A stretch of DNA of 64,000 nt from Lentimicrobiaceae bacterium (GCA_020636745.1 JACJXH010000001.1:677510-741509); one strand, 5' to 3'; counted from the stretch's first letter, positions 29,029 to 38,819 are shown. The notes: generated by a model from the sequence alone, not told the origin. A program made the numbers and translations.

Positions 29029-29069
29029 AAACCTGTAGCTCAATTTTGGTTGCAGGTTTATTTTTTTTA
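29029..29069 (+). terminator. Intrinsic terminator after the FG-GAP/SprB gene
   Basis: The stem AAACCTGTAGC with GTTGCAGGTTT (11 positions including wobble pairs) is followed by a long T run, 33 bp after the stop at 28996. Confidence 0.9.
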
Positions 29070-29275
29070 TCTGATTTAAATTGAGTTTAAATAATCCTGA
29101 ATATTTTTGACATTCAGGGTGTTATGTTTGGGCTTCAGGTTGATTGAGCATATGGGCAGTTCTTTTTTTTTAAGCTTTGCGGATTTTGGTATGCTGTTTG
29201 CTTATGTTTTGGCACAGATAAAAACAAAAACATGAACCTGAGGTAGTTGCAAATGCCTTTTAAAAACCAAACACC

Positions 29276-30721
29276 ATGAAAACGCTAAAAACCATCTCCG
29301 CCCTTCTTCTTGTTCTTTCCATGAGCTTTGGTATAAAAGCCATGAACTACGAAGATGAAAAGCTAAACCTTCCGGGTGATAACCTGAATCTTTACGCTGT
29401 TATGAAACTTTTTCAGGAGTCAGAGACACTTGAAGGCTTCGAGCGTAGCCTCAATGCCGAGGATTCTCGTATCAACAACCTCGATTTGAATGGCAACAAC
29501 CTTATCGACTACATTAAAGTGATTGATTATGTTGATGGTGGAACGCATACCATCGTGCTGCAGGTTGCCATTAACGAAAGAGAGAATCAGGATGTGGCTG
29601 TTTTTACAGTCTACAAAGATAAACGCGACCAGGTGCATATTCAGCTTGTGGGTGATGAGTATCTGTACGGAAAAGATTATATTATTGAGCCAAACGATGG
29701 CTACGCCGAAACACCTAATCCCGGTTATACCGGCAACACAACAGTGGTAACCCGTACCACTTACGTTGAGGTAAGAACCTGGCCTGTTGTTCGCTACATT
29801 TACACTCCTACCTATGTAGTATGGCGCTCACCCTGGTACTGGAATTACTACCCCACCTACTGGAATCCATGGCGGCCTTATTACTGGGATTATTACTATG
29901 GTTACCATTCACACTGGCACAACCACTATTACAGCCACTACCGTCACTGCAACCATTACAGATACTCATACTACGCCGATAACTACTATCACAGGCATCG
30001 TGCCTACTCCAGCACCGTACGCAGTTACCGCGACAACGGACGATACAGGGATACTTACTCACGTCCTGATTTACGCTCAGCAGGCTCCGATGACTATAAA
30101 AGACAGTATGCCAGCACCAACCGCTCTTCAGCCCGTCCTGACGACAACAGCCGCAGCCGCGCCAACCAGGATATAAGGCAGGGGAGTTCTTCTCCCCGGG
30201 TTAATCCGGCTCCGGGCAGGACATCAGGGCGTACTTCCGGAAATTCAACAATGGAAACTAAAGCCGGAAGATCTGATAACCGTCAGGGAGTAGCTGTACC
30301 TGCTACAAGACAGGATGTGAGTAAACCTAAAGCCCGGTCAGAGGAAAGACGTGCTGTAAAGCCTGAGACCCGTACAACTGAAACCCGCCAGCGGTCAGCT
30401 GCTTCACCTGCCAGACAGGATGTAAGCAGGACTCAGGCCCGGACACAGGAAAGATCAAGTACTAAACCTGAAGCCCGTTCAACTGAAAACCGCCAGCGGT
30501 CAGCCGCTTCACCTGCCAGGCAGGATGTAAGCAAACCCAAAATGCAAACCCAAGAGCGTTCATCAGCCAGACAGTCTATGAAAGTATCTGAAAATCGTTC
30601 CTCAGGGCCAGCCCGCTCAGTCAAGCCTTCGGGCAATTCAGCCCCCAAAGCCGCAGCCCGTACTTCCGCTCAGCCACGAAAATCAGGTAGCAGCGAAAAA
30701 AGCAGTAAAAGCGGCAGATAA
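29276..30721 (+). CDS. Exported Tyr/His-rich and Arg-rich low-complexity protein
   Basis: A 481-residue exported protein with three parts. After the signal peptide (about 1-22), residues 25-140 form a compact domain common at the head of uncharacterised Bacteroidota proteins (LKLFQESETLEGFE-like helix, LDLNGNNLIDYIKV, HTIVLQVAINERENQDVAVF). Residues about 165-245 are extremely rich in Tyr, Trp and His (YYWDYYYGYHSHWHNHYY). Residues about 245-481 are basic and disordered, with 35-residue tandem repeats (ASPARQDVSK...RTQERSS). I do not recognise a function; metal or polyanion binding at the envelope is conceivable. Confidence 0.8.
   Translation: MKTLKTISALLLVLSMSFGIKAMNYEDEKLNLPGDNLNLYAVMKLFQESETLEGFERSLNAEDSRINNLDLNGNNLIDYIKVIDYVDGGTHTIVLQVAINERENQDVAVFTVYKDKRDQVHIQLVGDEYLYGKDYIIEPNDGYAETPNPGYTGNTTVVTRTTYVEVRTWPVVRYIYTPTYVVWRSPWYWNYYPTYWNPWRPYYWDYYYGYHSHWHNHYYSHYRHCNHYRYSYYADNYYHRHRAYSSTVRSYRDNGRYRDTYSRPDLRSAGSDDYKRQYASTNRSSARPDDNSRSRANQDIRQGSSSPRVNPAPGRTSGRTSGNSTMETKAGRSDNRQGVAVPATRQDVSKPKARSEERRAVKPETRTTETRQRSAASPARQDVSRTQARTQERSSTKPEARSTENRQRSAASPARQDVSKPKMQTQERSSARQSMKVSENRSSGPARSVKPSGNSAPKAAARTSAQPRKSGSSEKSSKSGR
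30302..30570 (+). repeat. 105-bp in-frame tandem repeat inside the Arg-rich protein gene
   Basis: The word CAGGATGT recurs at 30311, 30416 and 30521, exactly 105 bp apart, with the neighbouring sequence largely conserved. This gives two full 35-codon units and a partial third. Confidence 0.8.
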
Positions 30722-30749
30722 AAGTCTCCCTTGTTTATGATTAAAACAC

Positions 30750-30790
30750 CAGAATCCCTGCGAAAGCGGGGATTTTGGTTTGTTTTAAAT
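30750..30790 (+). terminator. Intrinsic terminator with GAAA tetraloop
   Basis: A 13-position stem (CCAGAATCCCTGC with GCGGGGATTTTGG, two wobble pairs) closed by a GAAA loop and followed by TTTGTTTT, just after the stop at 30721. Confidence 0.93.
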
Positions 30791-30982
30791 CCGCCATTGA
30801 ATTCTAACATATAATCAGGTTACCGGTGTTGGTAAAAACAACAATGCTTGTATTCTGAAACATTTTTTTTAATTTCTGCGTCAGGACTTTCCTGAATTCC
30901 GCTCTTCCTTATGCACTAATTACTGATTGTTAAACTTTATCCTCTCTGTTAACTCCGCTTTAAGTCCGTATCAGCTCCGGGC

Positions 30983-31028
30983 TTAAACCAATGTTAAACC
31001 AATTATAATTGGTTTAACATTGGTTTAA
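30983..31028. promoter_or_regulatory. Perfect 46-bp palindrome upstream of the DUF6266 gene
   Basis: TTAAACCAATGTTAAACC, a self-complementary AATTATAATT centre, and the exact reverse complement of the first arm make 23 paired bases with no mismatch. Each arm contains two direct copies of the TTAAACC word. The right edge is 12 bp before the TATATTTG -7 element, so it covers the -33 region. It looks like an operator for a dimeric or tetrameric regulator, or a cruciform. Confidence 0.8.
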
Positions 31029-31040
31029 CTATGGATTTGG

Positions 31041-31048
31041 TATATTTG
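31041..31048 (+). promoter_or_regulatory. -7 promoter element of the DUF6266 gene
   Basis: TATATTTG matches TAnnTTTG and lies 26 bp before the ATG at 31075. A TTGG at 31020-31023, inside the palindrome, is the best -33 candidate. Confidence 0.55.
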
Positions 31049-31074
31049 TAATACGGAATTAAAACGTAGAAAGC

Positions 31075-31731
31075 ATGGCTATATTAAATAACGGTCCATT
31101 GGGAAATCTGAGCGGAAAGCTTGGCAATGTGGTAATATACACCCTTAATGGCAAAGTGGTAATGCGGAGCCTGCCTTCAAAAAAGCGGGCTAAATCAAAA
31201 GGTAAGCAAAAAGCTTCGCAGGATTTATTTACACAGGTGATGAAACCCATGCAGTTTGCACGTGAGTTTCTTCGGATTAGTTTTGCCGGTGTTCAGGGGC
31301 GTTCGCCCTATCATAGCGCATTGTCGCTCAATGCCAGGCTTATGGCCGAATATGGCTCATTCAGCTACAGCAAGTTGCTGTTTAGTCAGGGGAAACTGGC
31401 CGGTGCCACAGAAGTGAGCCTGTGTTTGCATGGTGATCAAACAATTGATGTTACCTGGACTGGCTCCGAAGCTGGCAAGCCTGCGGCAGAGACTGATGGC
31501 GCTGTTCTGCTGGTGCTCAACCCGGGCCAAAAAGGTGCTGAATTTAATATGTCAGCTGGTAAAAGGAGGGAGGGGCATGCTGCTTTTAAACTTACGGCTG
31601 CCCAACCCGGCGATAAATTGGAAGTTTATCTGTTGTTTATGGAAGTAGATAAAAGCCTGGCCGGATTAAAATATATGATGTCTGACAGTCAGTGGCTGGG
31701 CAGTGCAGAGGTTGAATTACCTAAGACTTAA
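31075..31731 (+). CDS. DUF6266 family protein
   Basis: A 218-residue protein without signal peptide. The N-terminus has the pattern GPLGNLSGKLGNVVIYTLNGKVVMRSLP followed by a Lys/Arg-rich stretch, which I associate with the Bacteroidota DUF6266 family. The rest is predicted beta-rich (DVTWTGSE, DGAVLLVLNPGQ, KLEVYLLFMEVD). Function unknown. It is monocistronic, preceded by a perfect palindrome overlapping its promoter, and followed by an independent ECF sigma promoter. Confidence 0.8.
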   Translation: MAILNNGPLGNLSGKLGNVVIYTLNGKVVMRSLPSKKRAKSKGKQKASQDLFTQVMKPMQFAREFLRISFAGVQGRSPYHSALSLNARLMAEYGSFSYSKLLFSQGKLAGATEVSLCLHGDQTIDVTWTGSEAGKPAAETDGAVLLVLNPGQKGAEFNMSAGKRREGHAAFKLTAAQPGDKLEVYLLFMEVDKSLAGLKYMMSDSQWLGSAEVELPKT

Positions 31732-31823
31732 AGCCGCCACCGGCTGATGCTTCTTATGTTTTGCCGCCTTAGCCCGGGCTATTGCTCTTTTGATATCTGT
31801 TCCCGAAAAGAATTCACCGCAAT

Positions 31824-31853
31824 TTTGTGACTTGAAATTAAAGAATATATTTG
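31824..31853 (+). promoter_or_regulatory. Promoter of the ECF sigma gene
   Basis: TTTG (31824-31827), an 18-bp spacer and TATATTTG (31846-31853) form a near-consensus Bacteroidota promoter. Transcription starting near 31858 excludes the upstream TTG at 31790 and supports the ATG at 31871. Confidence 0.7.
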
Positions 31854-31870
31854 CGGAAAGAATTTTGTGT

Positions 31871-32461
31871 ATGTCTGATTTGCTGACTTCCTATGAAGGT
31901 ATACTGCTGAAAAAGCTTATGAGCGGTGATAAGTCGGCGTTTACCATTATTTTCACAAAGTACTATCAGTCACTGGTAAAGTTCTCATTCAGTTTTATGC
32001 ATGATGCTGATGCGGCAGAGGAAATTGTGCAGGAGGTGTTTTACAGATTGTGGGAAAACCGCGAACATATAGCTGTCAGCAGTTCACTTAAGTCTTATTT
32101 ACTTAAATCGGTTCAGAACAGAAGTCTTGATAGTTTACGTCATACTGATGTTACCGGCCGGTATGCCTCTTTTGTGCTGGCGCATCCCATTCTTTCTCAT
32201 AACGATACTGAAAACTATGTGCTTTTTTCTGAATTGGAGGATAAGCTAAGCAGTGCCATGGATAAGATGCCTGTTCAGTTCTCGGAAGCATTCAGGTTGA
32301 GCCGGTTTGAAAAGTTGAGTTATGAGGAAATTTCAACCAGGCTGGGTGTGTCGGTGAGAACAATTGAAGTAAGGATATCCAGGGCTCTTGATTTATTGCG
32401 CAGGGAGCTGAAGGATTATCTGATTGCACTTTTTTGGATGTGGCTGACTTTTTTTGATTAG
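31871..32461 (+). CDS. ECF RNA polymerase sigma factor (FecI/RpoE-like)
   Basis: A sigma-70 family ECF factor of about 196 residues. The sigma2 region contains FTIIFTKYYQSLVKFSFSFMHDADAAEEIVQEVFYRLWENRE, and sigma4 contains LSYEEISTRLGVSVRTIEVRISRALDLLRRELK. The ATG at 31871 is chosen because the promoter lies inside the longer reading frame. It is followed by a FecR-type anti-sigma factor and a SusC/SusD pair, so it presumably turns on this locus when the outer-membrane receptor signals. Confidence 0.94.
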   Translation: MSDLLTSYEGILLKKLMSGDKSAFTIIFTKYYQSLVKFSFSFMHDADAAEEIVQEVFYRLWENREHIAVSSSLKSYLLKSVQNRSLDSLRHTDVTGRYASFVLAHPILSHNDTENYVLFSELEDKLSSAMDKMPVQFSEAFRLSRFEKLSYEEISTRLGVSVRTIEVRISRALDLLRRELKDYLIALFWMWLTFFD

Positions 32462-32675
32462 CGGTGACCCCATATTTTTCTTTCTGCGTGTATTGATGAT
32501 AAAGTATATTTGAGAAGGATGGTGCAGTTGAAGAAAGTATGGCGAAAAATAATCCTCATTATTGCTGATGCTTTAACAGGCGTAAAATCAGGCAGATGTA
32601 ATGTTTTTTTTCAAAAAAAGTAAAAAAAAGAAGTGCATTGATGTGGGTTTTGGATTTTGAAACGTCTTTAAGATA

Positions 32676-33734
32676 ATGGAAGGAAATATGGAAAACCGGG
32701 ATTTCGAAACTGCAGACCAGCTAATAGCCGGCGTTTTGGGCGGAACTGCTTCAGAAGATGAGGTGAGGCAGCTGGAATTATGGGTTCAGGAGTCGGACGA
32801 AAACCTGCACTATTACAGGCAGGTTAAGAATATCTGGGATTCATCGGTTGAATTGCCGGTTTCCACCGATAAAGCGCTTGCCCGAACACTGAAACGCATG
32901 GAGAGCCGGAAAGCTAACCTGAGTTTTATGCAACTGATGCAAAAACTTGCAGCCATTCTTTTTATCCCTTTGCTGGTGGGTTCTGTCTGGCTGCTTTCCG
33001 CTAAATACATGAAGCACGATCAGGCCATAGTTGCCTACAACGAAACAGTAGCTGCTTTTGGAACATATTCGCGTATTGATTTGCCTGATGGCTCAAAGGT
33101 ATGGCTCAACTCAGGAAGCCGTTTGCGTTATCCGGCCAGGTTTAATGAAAATGAACGCCATGTTTACCTGAAGGGTGAAGCATATTTTGAAGTTCATTCC
33201 GATAAATCTTCGCCGTTTCTTGTGAATACCCCCTATTTTTCGGTAAAGGCTACAGGTACGCGTTTTAATGTGATGGCCAATGCGAAAAGCCGCACGCCTT
33301 CGGTTACACTGGTTGAAGGAAAAGTGGATGTTAACAGACTGAAAAATGGTAAGGAGGAGGTTTTGTTGTCGCAGATGAAACCCAATCAGCATCTGGTTTT
33401 TGATACATTGAGCGGGCGTGTTGTGGTTGAAAACGAAGACCCATACAAGTATTTTGCCTGGAAAGATGGTAAACTGGTATTCCGAAACGACAATATCAGC
33501 GAAGTCGCACGGCGCATAAGTCTGCAGTATAACGTCGATATAGAGATAAAGGGAAATGAAATCAGGCAGTATCGTTACAGGGCCACCTTTGAGAATGAGC
33601 CGCTTGATGAGTTGCTAAGGCTGCTTAAGTTATCATCACCCATTGATTATGCTGAAATTCAGCCAAAACTGCTGCCGGATGGTTCTTTTTCGCGAAGAAA
33701 AGTCATTATATATTCTACCACTACTCAAAAATAA
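32676..33734 (+). CDS. FecR-family anti-sigma factor
   Basis: A 352-residue inner-membrane regulator. The cytoplasmic N-terminus (about 1-80) should bind the sigma factor; one membrane helix follows (about 88-110, AAILFIPLLVGSVWLL). The periplasmic FecR domain has RIDLPDGSKVWLNSGSRLRYP and the GEAYFEV motif, and the C-terminal domain has DGKLVFRNDNISEVARRISLQYNVDIEI. A second start at 32688 sits behind an AAGGAA stretch and could be the true one. It receives the signal from the STN domain of the adjacent SusC-like receptor and releases the sigma factor. Confidence 0.95.
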   Translation: MEGNMENRDFETADQLIAGVLGGTASEDEVRQLELWVQESDENLHYYRQVKNIWDSSVELPVSTDKALARTLKRMESRKANLSFMQLMQKLAAILFIPLLVGSVWLLSAKYMKHDQAIVAYNETVAAFGTYSRIDLPDGSKVWLNSGSRLRYPARFNENERHVYLKGEAYFEVHSDKSSPFLVNTPYFSVKATGTRFNVMANAKSRTPSVTLVEGKVDVNRLKNGKEEVLLSQMKPNQHLVFDTLSGRVVVENEDPYKYFAWKDGKLVFRNDNISEVARRISLQYNVDIEIKGNEIRQYRYRATFENEPLDELLRLLKLSSPIDYAEIQPKLLPDGSFSRRKVIIYSTTTQK

Positions 33735-33931
33735 AATTACTGATGCCTATGTCCATAAAAAAGGAAAACACACCTTAAAGTAACGACACTAAGGGCGCAG
33801 GTTTTGCTTCCTGTGGCAGAAATTTTTAACATGTTTTTTTTACCTTGATTTTTTTGAGGGTATTTGTGCTTTACCGCTGAATACTGTCAGGTTGAATGCT
33901 ATTGTCTTATTCACACTAAAACCAAACTCCA

Positions 33932-36900
33932 ATGAGATTATTTTACCTTACCAGCTTGCTACTGGTTCTTGTTCTGGGCCCTGTCGGGCTGCAGGCACAG
34001 TCAACGCGTATATCGCTGAAACTGGCCAATGCAACAGTGAACGAAGTGCTGAATGAAATTGAAAAGAAGAGCGATTACACCTTTTTGGTTAATCAGGAAT
34101 TTGTTGATGTGAACCGAAAAGTAGATGTTGTAGCCAACAATGAAAAAGTGAGTGATATTCTGAAGCGTATTTTTGCCGGTACTGATGCGGGATTTTCACT
34201 GTCGGGACGCCAGATTGTACTTACATCGCGCAAAATACTGGATGCGGCTTCGGGGCAGAAAGAACCCGGAAAGGTTTCCGGCACAGTTAAGGACAACAAC
34301 GGTAAGGTGCTGCCGTATGTTACGGTGCTGGTAAAAGGTACCGATATTGGTGCCGTAACCGACATCAATGGCGCTTATACCATCAGTAATCTGCCTGAAA
34401 ATGCAACCCTGGTGTTTTCTTTTGTGGGTTTTCAGAGTCAGGAAATTCAGGTGAATAAGCAGGCTGTACTCAACGTTATCATGAGTGAAAGTATAACTGG
34501 CCTGAATGAAGTTGTAGTAATCGGATATGGCAGTGTGCAGAAAAAAGATCTTACTACAGCTGTTTCGGTGGTAAAGATTGATGACATTGACAAGAAAAAC
34601 ATGTCGAACCTGACGCAGGCTATCGAAGGCAAAGTTGCCGGAGTAAGGGTAACACAGGCTTCGGGCGATCCGAGCGGCAATTTTTCAATTCAGGTAAGGG
34701 GTGCAACCTCCATCACTTCGAGCAATAATCCGCTGTATGTGGTTGATGGGATGGCTACCGACGATATTCATTTTTTGAATCCTGCAGATATAGAATCCAT
34801 GCAGATTTTGAAAGATGCTTCGAGTTGTGCCATTTACGGGGCCAGAGCAGCCAATGGTGTAGTATTGATTACCACCAAAAGAGGAAAATCGGGCAAACCC
34901 CTGGTTACCCTGAATACCACCTTCGGCATCAGCCATGTGAACAAAAAACTTGATTTGTTGAATACCAGGCAATTGGTGAGCCTTATCAATGACGAGCGGC
35001 TCAATGCCGGGCTTCCATCTGCTGCCAGCCTCGATACCATAACCACCGATAACGACTGGCAGGATATTATTTACGGTCAGGCAGTGTCGAGCAATATTCA
35101 ACTGGCATTTTCGGGTGGAAATGATAAAACACGCTTCTATACTTCAGTCAACCGCTTTAACAATGATGGTGTTATTGACCCCTCAACCTATCAGCGGTAT
35201 ACTTTTAAGTTAAACCTTGACCATGAGATGTATAGCTGGCTTTCATTTGGGACCAATGTAAACATCAGCAGAAGTAAATCAAAAAATATTAAAGACAACG
35301 CCACTATCAATGAAGGAGGTACAGTTTTGGGCGCGTTAAGCACGCCTTCATTTGTTGAACAGTACACAGCAGAAGGGTATTTTGGATACAATCCTTTTGA
35401 TGGGCAGGCCAACCCGCTTTCATCGATGTATGGCAGCAATTCGGCCAGCCGGTCGAGTAACCTGCTGGGAAATTTGTTTGCCAAAATTAAAATCACCCCT
35501 TATCTCTCATTTAAATCATCGGTAGGAGTTGATGCCGATTTTACCAATTACGATAACTTTACTTATGTTGAAAAGAGTGCATATGCTGTTTCAACAGGGG
35601 GTGGCGCTGATGCCAACAGCGGACAGGGAGTTACAACGCTCTTTGAAAACATTCTGGATTACAGCCAGCATTTTGGGAAACATGCAATTTCGTCGGTGTT
35701 AGGTATGACTGCCCAGAAATATGAAGGCGAAAATGCATGGCTTTCGGTCAGGGGATTTCCTAACTCATCGGTGCAAACACTCAATGCCGCTTCAACGGCC
35801 ACATCGTTTGGTACCCAGAAGTATGAATCAGCTTTGTTGTCTTATCTGGGAAGGGTAAGTTATGCATTTGATGATAAATATCTGTTGTCGGTCAACTTCC
35901 GTCGCGATGGTTCATCCAAATTCGGCGCCAATCAGAAATATGGTAATTTTCCTTCTGTATCAGCCGGCTGGCGTATGTCAAGCGAGTCGTTTATGCGCAA
36001 CCTTACAGCCATCACCGACATGAAATTGCGCGTGAGCTATGGTCTTACCGGAAACCAGAATGGTATAGATAATTATGCCCATATCAGTAAAGTTGGCTTG
36101 GGTGCCTTGTATCCATTCAGTGGAAGCGTTATATCGGGCTATTACCCCTTGTCGTTGGGCAACGAATCGCTCAAATGGGAATCAACCAGGCAAACCGATA
36201 TAGGAATTGACCTCACCATGTTTGATTCAAGACTTACAGTGATAGTAGATGCTTATATGAAACGGACATCTGATGCGCTGCTGAATGTAAACCTGCCTTT
36301 GTCTACCGGTTTCCCTTCGGGTATTCAGAATTTTGCCAAGATTGAAAATAAAGGTCTTGAAATTGAAGTGATTACACATAACACAACCGGTGATTTCAAA
36401 TGGACCACCGATGCCAATATTTCATTCAACCGCAATAAGGTTATTCAGATTGCAGGTGGCAGCAGTGCCATTATATATACGGGCGATATCGTTCGTGAAC
36501 GTGGCTATGTGACTACCATACGCGAAGGCCATCCGATGAGTGAATTTTACGGATTTCAGGCTGCTGGTGTGAATCCTGAAACTGGTGACCTCGATTATAT
36601 GAAAGCAGATGGCACACTGGGCAGCTACCTTGATATGGATGCTGATGCTGACAGGGTGGTAATTGGAGATCCTAATCCTGATTTTATTTATGGTATCACC
36701 AATAATTTCTCCTATAAAGGATTTAACCTTTCTGTTTTATTGCAGGGTGTTTATGGTAACGAGATTTTTAACGCCACCCGCTTAGAGCTTGAGGCAATGG
36801 AAGGCTACAAAAATGCAGCAGTTTCGGTACTCAACAGATGGCAGAATCCTGGCGATATTACTGATATGCCACGCGCTGTATTTGCCAGCTCTATCAATTC

Positions 36901-37171
36901 TGAGGTTTCTACCCGGTTTGTTGAGGATGGAACTTACCTCAGGGTGAAGAATGTAACTTTATCGTATGACTTTAAAAACGATGTGCTCAGGAAAATGCAG
37001 ATTAATAATCTCAATGTTTTTGTTTCAGCTCAAAACCTGTTGACTTTTACGAAATATACCGGTTATGATCCGGAGGTCAGTGTTTCAACAAATCCCACCT
37101 CTTTGGGTGTAGACGCAGGAACATATCCCAATGTACGGGGATTTACCTTTGGATTAAACGTGGCTTTTTAG
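33932..37171 (+). CDS. SusC/RagA-family TonB-dependent outer-membrane transporter with STN signalling domain
   Basis: A 1079-residue receptor. After the signal peptide (about 1-23) there is an STN domain (about 28-90, LKLANATVNEVLNEIEKKSDYTF), a carboxypeptidase-D-like beta-sandwich (about 110-195, VSGTVKDNNGKVLPYVTVLVKG), and a plug with the SusC signature (NEVVVIGYGSVQKKDLT, NPLYVVDGM). A 22-strand barrel follows, ending in the aromatic terminal strand RGFTFGLNVAF. The STN domain is the part that contacts FecR, which fits the sigma/anti-sigma genes just upstream. It imports an oligosaccharide or similar ligand with SusD; the substrate is unknown. Confidence 0.97.
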   Translation: MRLFYLTSLLLVLVLGPVGLQAQSTRISLKLANATVNEVLNEIEKKSDYTFLVNQEFVDVNRKVDVVANNEKVSDILKRIFAGTDAGFSLSGRQIVLTSRKILDAASGQKEPGKVSGTVKDNNGKVLPYVTVLVKGTDIGAVTDINGAYTISNLPENATLVFSFVGFQSQEIQVNKQAVLNVIMSESITGLNEVVVIGYGSVQKKDLTTAVSVVKIDDIDKKNMSNLTQAIEGKVAGVRVTQASGDPSGNFSIQVRGATSITSSNNPLYVVDGMATDDIHFLNPADIESMQILKDASSCAIYGARAANGVVLITTKRGKSGKPLVTLNTTFGISHVNKKLDLLNTRQLVSLINDERLNAGLPSAASLDTITTDNDWQDIIYGQAVSSNIQLAFSGGNDKTRFYTSVNRFNNDGVIDPSTYQRYTFKLNLDHEMYSWLSFGTNVNISRSKSKNIKDNATINEGGTVLGALSTPSFVEQYTAEGYFGYNPFDGQANPLSSMYGSNSASRSSNLLGNLFAKIKITPYLSFKSSVGVDADFTNYDNFTYVEKSAYAVSTGGGADANSGQGVTTLFENILDYSQHFGKHAISSVLGMTAQKYEGENAWLSVRGFPNSSVQTLNAASTATSFGTQKYESALLSYLGRVSYAFDDKYLLSVNFRRDGSSKFGANQKYGNFPSVSAGWRMSSESFMRNLTAITDMKLRVSYGLTGNQNGIDNYAHISKVGLGALYPFSGSVISGYYPLSLGNESLKWESTRQTDIGIDLTMFDSRLTVIVDAYMKRTSDALLNVNLPLSTGFPSGIQNFAKIENKGLEIEVITHNTTGDFKWTTDANISFNRNKVIQIAGGSSAIIYTGDIVRERGYVTTIREGHPMSEFYGFQAAGVNPETGDLDYMKADGTLGSYLDMDADADRVVIGDPNPDFIYGITNNFSYKGFNLSVLLQGVYGNEIFNATRLELEAMEGYKNAAVSVLNRWQNPGDITDMPRAVFASSINSEVSTRFVEDGTYLRVKNVTLSYDFKNDVLRKMQINNLNVFVSAQNLLTFTKYTGYDPEVSVSTNPTSLGVDAGTYPNVRGFTFGLNVAF

Positions 37172-37231
37172 GTATCGGAAATGATATCAGAAGTATCTCA
37201 ACAGAAACCATAAATGTTTAAAACTACTCAA

Positions 37232-38695
37232 ATGAAAACCAGGATAAAATTGTTATCAGCAGCTGTTGCACTGCTCATTACATTCACCCAATGCAGCAAG
37301 GATTTTCTTGATTTGGAGCCTCAGTCAGAGCTGGCTATCTCCAATGCCTATAACAATGCCACCGATGCCGAAAGTGCACTGGTAGGTGTGTACAGTTGTC
37401 TGGCCGATGGTCATCAAAACTGGCTCAGGATGTGTTTGGTCGATAATTTTGATGATAATGTTTATGCAGGCGGCGATGACCCAAGCTTGTTCAGAATCAG
37501 GGCTTTTCAGCTTTCAGCCTCGAATGACGATTATATCATTGATTTGTGGGCTGCTTGTTATAATATGATCAACTGTGCCAACAATGTGCTGAAATATGTG
37601 CCTGAAATCAAAGACCCAAAATTAGATTTGAAAGTTGACGGACAAATTACCCGCCGCCAGCAGATTCTGGGAGAAGCAACCTATCTGAGGGCCATGAAAT
37701 ATTTTGACCTGGTGCGTATGTTTGATGGTGTTCCCATGCCTTTGACTCCAACCGAAAGCACTGACCCGGAAAGTGTTAATCTTGCCCGTACCCCGGGTGA
37801 TCAGGTGTATGCACAACTCATCAGGGATCTGGAATATTGCCTTACCGTTTTACCCGACAGGTATAGCGACGAAACGCAAACCCGCGGCCGTGCTACCAAA
37901 GGTGCCGCCAGCGCCATGCTTGCCCAGATTTATGCTACCATGGTGCCTGCTGATTGGGCCAAAGTGGAGCAATATACCACCAACGTTATTTCAAATGTGG
38001 GTGTTTATTCTTTGCACCCTAGTTTCGAAGAGTTGTTCGACGGCTTTCATTACAACAATTCGGAATCAATCATCGAAATTCAGTTTCAGAGTCCCAATGT
38101 TACAGCATGGCAGTATCATTTGTTGCTGCCGACCTCTATTACCGGTGATAACTGGCGTAAATTTATGACACCCACCATCGACCTCGTTACCGGCATGCGC
38201 AGTGCCGGCGATTCAGTGAGGCTGCACTCATCCATCGTTTTTGAACAATCAGACTGGATTGATGAGTACTGGGGCAACAATGTTCCGTTTATTTTTAAAT
38301 GGAAACACGATGAAGGCTGGGCCAGTGAAGATCATTGGTATATACAACGGTTGGCTGAAACTATATTGCTCAGGGCAGAAGCCAGGGCCGAACTGAACAA
38401 TATACCGGGAGCGCTTGAAGATCTGAAATCTGTTCGCGATCGTGTGGGTTTGCCCGATCTTACCGACGAGCTTTCCGGTTTGTCGAAAGAAGCCGTTCAT
38501 GATGCCATTCTGAGCGAAAGAAGATTTGAACTGGCATTTGAAGGCTTCCGCTGGATGGATTTGAAACGCACCGGAAAAGCGGTGTCAACACTTACCCGTT
38601 TGGGATATACCCTGGATGAGCATTTGTTGCTGCTGCCCATTCCTTTAACCGAGCGAAATGTAAATCCGAATCTGACTCAGAATCCCGGCTACTAA
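37232..38695 (+). CDS. SusD/RagB-family nutrient-binding outer-membrane lipoprotein
   Basis: A lipoprotein of about 487 residues that caps the SusC transporter. The lipobox is TFTQC with Cys21 when started at the ATG at 37232; an in-frame ATG at 37214 adds six residues. Family landmarks include FLDLEPQSELAISNAYNNATDAESAL at the N-terminus, a TPR-like helical region, and the C-terminal ERRFELAFEGFRWMDLKRTGKA ... LLLPIPLTERNVNPNLTQNPGY. It lies about 60 bp downstream of the SusC gene and is surely cotranscribed. Confidence 0.96.
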   Translation: MKTRIKLLSAAVALLITFTQCSKDFLDLEPQSELAISNAYNNATDAESALVGVYSCLADGHQNWLRMCLVDNFDDNVYAGGDDPSLFRIRAFQLSASNDDYIIDLWAACYNMINCANNVLKYVPEIKDPKLDLKVDGQITRRQQILGEATYLRAMKYFDLVRMFDGVPMPLTPTESTDPESVNLARTPGDQVYAQLIRDLEYCLTVLPDRYSDETQTRGRATKGAASAMLAQIYATMVPADWAKVEQYTTNVISNVGVYSLHPSFEELFDGFHYNNSESIIEIQFQSPNVTAWQYHLLLPTSITGDNWRKFMTPTIDLVTGMRSAGDSVRLHSSIVFEQSDWIDEYWGNNVPFIFKWKHDEGWASEDHWYIQRLAETILLRAEARAELNNIPGALEDLKSVRDRVGLPDLTDELSGLSKEAVHDAILSERRFELAFEGFRWMDLKRTGKAVSTLTRLGYTLDEHLLLLPIPLTERNVNPNLTQNPGY

Positions 38696-38811
38696 TACCT
38701 GAAAAACTGTGAGGTTGTTATGAAAGATAAAACGGTTCTGTCCTTTACTTTGCAAAAAACGACTTGTGCGTGATTTCAGCTTGTCGTACCCTGCATGGCT
38801 TTGGTGTCCTT

Positions 38812-38819
38812 TACTTTTG
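38812..38819 (+). promoter_or_regulatory. Candidate -7 element upstream of the alpha/alpha-toroid gene
   Basis: TACTTTTG matches TAnnTTTG. No good -33 box is present. If used, the toroid gene has its own promoter in addition to read-through from SusD. Confidence 0.3.
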
